This document shows, in pieces, positions 4,167 through 5,926 of a stretch of 5,926 nucleotides of DNA (position 1 is its first letter; the number at the start of each line of letters is the position of its first letter). Origin of the DNA: Verrucomicrobiota bacterium (lineage in GTDB: Bacteria; Verrucomicrobiota; Verrucomicrobiia; Opitutales; Opitutaceae). A model generated the notes under the pieces. It was not told where the DNA came from. It was given only the letters and a program-made list of their open reading frames with translations, and did not search any database. The position numbers and the translations under genes are program-made. The stretch is from the NCBI GenBank assembly GCA_023443985.1, contig JAEZSJ010000125.1, positions 1-5,926 of the forward strand, given 5' to 3'.

Positions 4167-5926
4167 ATGTTTGCGAAAATCCTCATCGCCAACCGCGGCG
4201 CCATCGCCTGCCGCATCATCCGCACGCTGCGCCGGCTCGGCATCAAGTCCGTCGCCGTCTACTCCGAGGCCGACGTCGGCTCGCTCCACGTCGCGCTGGC
4301 CGACGAGGCCGTGCTGATCGGGCCCGCGCCCGCCGCGCAGAGCTACCTCGCCGTCGACAAGATCCTCGAGGTCGCGCGCCGGACCGGCGCACAGGCGATT
4401 CATCCCGGCTACGGCTTCTTGTCCGAGAATCCCGGATTCGCCGAGGCGTGCGCCGCCGCCGGCATCGCCTTCATCGGGCCGAAGCCCGACCAGATGCGCC
4501 GCTTCGGCCTCAAGCACACCGCGCGCGAGATTGCGCAGGCCGAAGGCGCGCCGCTTCTGCCCGGCACCGGCCTGTTGTCCGATGTCGCCACCGCGTTGCG
4601 CGATGCCGAGCGCATTGGTTATCCGGTGATGCTCAAGAGCACCGCCGGCGGCGGCGGCATCGGCATGCAGCTCTGCTGGAACGCCGCCGAGCTCGAGCCC
4701 GCCTTCGCGCGCGTCGACCGGCTCAGCCGCGCCAACTTCAAGGAGAGCGGCCTCTTCCTCGAGAAGTACGTCGAGCGCGCCCGCCACATCGAGGTGCAGA
4801 TCTTCGGCGACGGCCGCGGGCGTGTCGTGGCGCTCGGCGAGCGCGAGTGCTCGGTCCAACGCCGCAACCAGAAGATCATCGAGGAGACGCCAGCCCCGGG
4901 CCTTTCAGAGGAAACACGCGCCCGCCTGCTCGATTGTGCCGAGCGGCTCGGCCGCGCCGCCGGCTACGAGTCGGCCGGCACCGTCGAATTCGTCTACGAC
5001 GACGCGACCGACGCGTTCTATTTCCTCGAGGTGAACACCCGCCTCCAGGTCGAGCACGGCGTGACCGAGGAGGTCACCGGTCTCGATCTCGTCGAATGGA
5101 TGGTCCGCCAGGCGGCGGGCGAACTCGACCTCTCCACCTTCGTCCGCCGCACGAGCGGCGCGTCGATCCAAGTGCGTCTCTACTCCGAGGATCCGGGAAA
5201 GAACTTCCAGCCCGCGACCGGGGTGCTCACCGAGTTCGTCGTCCCGCGCAGCTTGCGCCTCGAGACCTGGTGCGAACGCGGCACCGAGGTCAGCCCGTAC
5301 TACGACCCGATGCTCGCGAAGCTCATCGCGCGGGGCCCCAACCGCGTCGCTGCGCTCGCGCAGCTCACGCAGGCGCTGGCCGAGACGCGCGTCGGCGGTT
5401 TGGAGACAAATCTCCTCTACCTCCGCCAGATCGTCGACTCCGCCGGCTTCGTCGCCGGCAAAGTCACCACGCGTTACCTCGAGAAGTTGCCCTATGTCGC
5501 GCCCACGATCGAGGTGCTCGACGGGGGCACGCAGACGACCGTGCAGGATTATCCCGGCCGCCTCGGCCATTGGGATGTGGGCGTGCCGCCCTCCGGCCCG
5601 ATGGACCCGCTGGCGTTCCGTCTCGCCAACCGTCTTGTCGGCAATCCCGCCTCCGCCGCCGGCCTCGAGATCACGCTCTCGGGCCCGACGCTGCGCTTCA
5701 ACACCGCCGCCACCATCGCACTCACCGGCGCAGAACTCGTGGCCACACTCGACGGCAAACCCGTCGCCGCCTGGCGCGCCTTCAAGGTGAAGGCCGGCCA
5801 GACGCTCCGTCTCGGCGCGCTCACCGGCGCCGGCATGCGTGCGTATCTGGCAATTCGGCACGGATTCGACGTGCCTGACTACCTCGGCAGCAAGAGCACG
5901 TTCACCCTCGGCCTCTTCGGCGGCCA
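4167..5926 (+). CDS. Biotin-dependent guanidine/urea carboxylase, 3' partial
   Basis: ATP- and bicarbonate-dependent carboxylation of guanidine (or urea), cytoplasmic. The frame runs open from the ATG at 4167 off the right edge, giving 586 residues of an expected roughly 1200. The N-terminal biotin carboxylase domain (about 1-445) has FAKILIANRGAIACRIIRT at the start, HPGYGFLSEN, the ATP-grasp glycine loop KSTAGGGGIGM (157-167), EKYVERARHIEVQ (from 199), ERECSVQRRNQK (225-236) and EVNTRLQVEH (288-297), whose Glu288, Asn290 and Arg292 match E. coli AccC catalytic positions. From about 446 the carboxyltransferase (KipA/KipI-like) domain begins: EVLDGGTQTTVQDYPGRLGH, then GVPPSGPMDPLAFRLANRLV. 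The end of that domain and the biotinyl domain lie outside. Association with CgdAB indicates guanidine carboxylase rather than true urea carboxylase; that is inference. There is no Shine-Dalgarno sequence. Confidence 0.93.
   Translation, partial: MFAKILIANRGAIACRIIRTLRRLGIKSVAVYSEADVGSLHVALADEAVLIGPAPAAQSYLAVDKILEVARRTGAQAIHPGYGFLSENPGFAEACAAAGIAFIGPKPDQMRRFGLKHTAREIAQAEGAPLLPGTGLLSDVATALRDAERIGYPVMLKSTAGGGGIGMQLCWNAAELEPAFARVDRLSRANFKESGLFLEKYVERARHIEVQIFGDGRGRVVALGERECSVQRRNQKIIEETPAPGLSEETRARLLDCAERLGRAAGYESAGTVEFVYDDATDAFYFLEVNTRLQVEHGVTEEVTGLDLVEWMVRQAAGELDLSTFVRRTSGASIQVRLYSEDPGKNFQPATGVLTEFVVPRSLRLETWCERGTEVSPYYDPMLAKLIARGPNRVAALAQLTQALAETRVGGLETNLLYLRQIVDSAGFVAGKVTTRYLEKLPYVAPTIEVLDGGTQTTVQDYPGRLGHWDVGVPPSGPMDPLAFRLANRLVGNPASAAGLEITLSGPTLRFNTAATIALTGAELVATLDGKPVAAWRAFKVKAGQTLRLGALTGAGMRAYLAIRHGFDVPDYLGSKSTFTLGLFGG

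Noticed and set aside
2735..4859. Minus-strand frames 2735-3694 and 3768-4859
   Set aside because: They are antisense shadows of cgdB and of the cassette gene plus carboxylase; no recognisable motifs, low-complexity composition.
4448..5878. Long + strand frame (476 codons) overlapping the carboxylase
   Set aside because: Its product is an Arg/Ala/Pro-rich shadow; the frame starting at 4167 carries all biotin carboxylase motifs across the same DNA.

Overview
The window is GC-rich, codes almost entirely on the + strand, and carries one nitrogen-assimilation cluster plus a small insertion-like element. Codon choice in the main genes is strongly C-ending (CTC for Leu, CGC for Arg, GCC/GCG for Ala), and most starts lack a Shine-Dalgarno sequence. 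Together with the orphan four-helix-bundle gene, this resembles a Verrucomicrobia (Opitutaceae-like) genome. That assignment is inference from style, not proof.

Layout: (1) 2-1303, the type III glutamine synthetase (glnT family), missing only its extreme N-terminus at the window edge. (2) About 1374-1817, a NikR-family ribbon-helix-helix regulator in which the usual nickel-ligand Cys is Tyr. (3) 1818-2030, a 213-bp non-coding stretch with a GC hairpin and an operator-like direct repeat just before the next gene. (4) 2031-2756 and 2945-3652, the two DUF1989 proteins UAAP1 and UAAP2, now understood as the carboxyguanidine deiminase subunits CgdA and CgdB. (5) 4167 to the right edge, the first half of a biotin-dependent urea/guanidine carboxylase (biotin carboxylase domain, then the start of the carboxyltransferase domain).

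The likely joint task is guanidine use as a nitrogen source. The carboxylase makes carboxyguanidine and CgdAB deiminates it to allophanate. An allophanate hydrolase, expected downstream but not visible, would finish the route. The glutamine synthetase would capture released ammonia. Guanidine rather than urea is favoured by the CgdAB pair; the part of the carboxylase that would help decide lies outside the window.

The unexpected part is in the operon junctions. Between cgdB and the carboxylase sits an opposite-strand gene for a 128-aa four-helix-bundle (S23/23S rRNA IVS protein, Avd-like) protein. It has an AGGAGG ribosome binding site and different codon use. It is bounded by inverted arrays of a 7-bp unit (AGTTGGN on the left, CCAACTN on the right). 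The cgdA-cgdB junction holds the same heptad arrays in the same inverted arrangement but no gene. This looks like a full and an empty copy of one repeat-bounded element.
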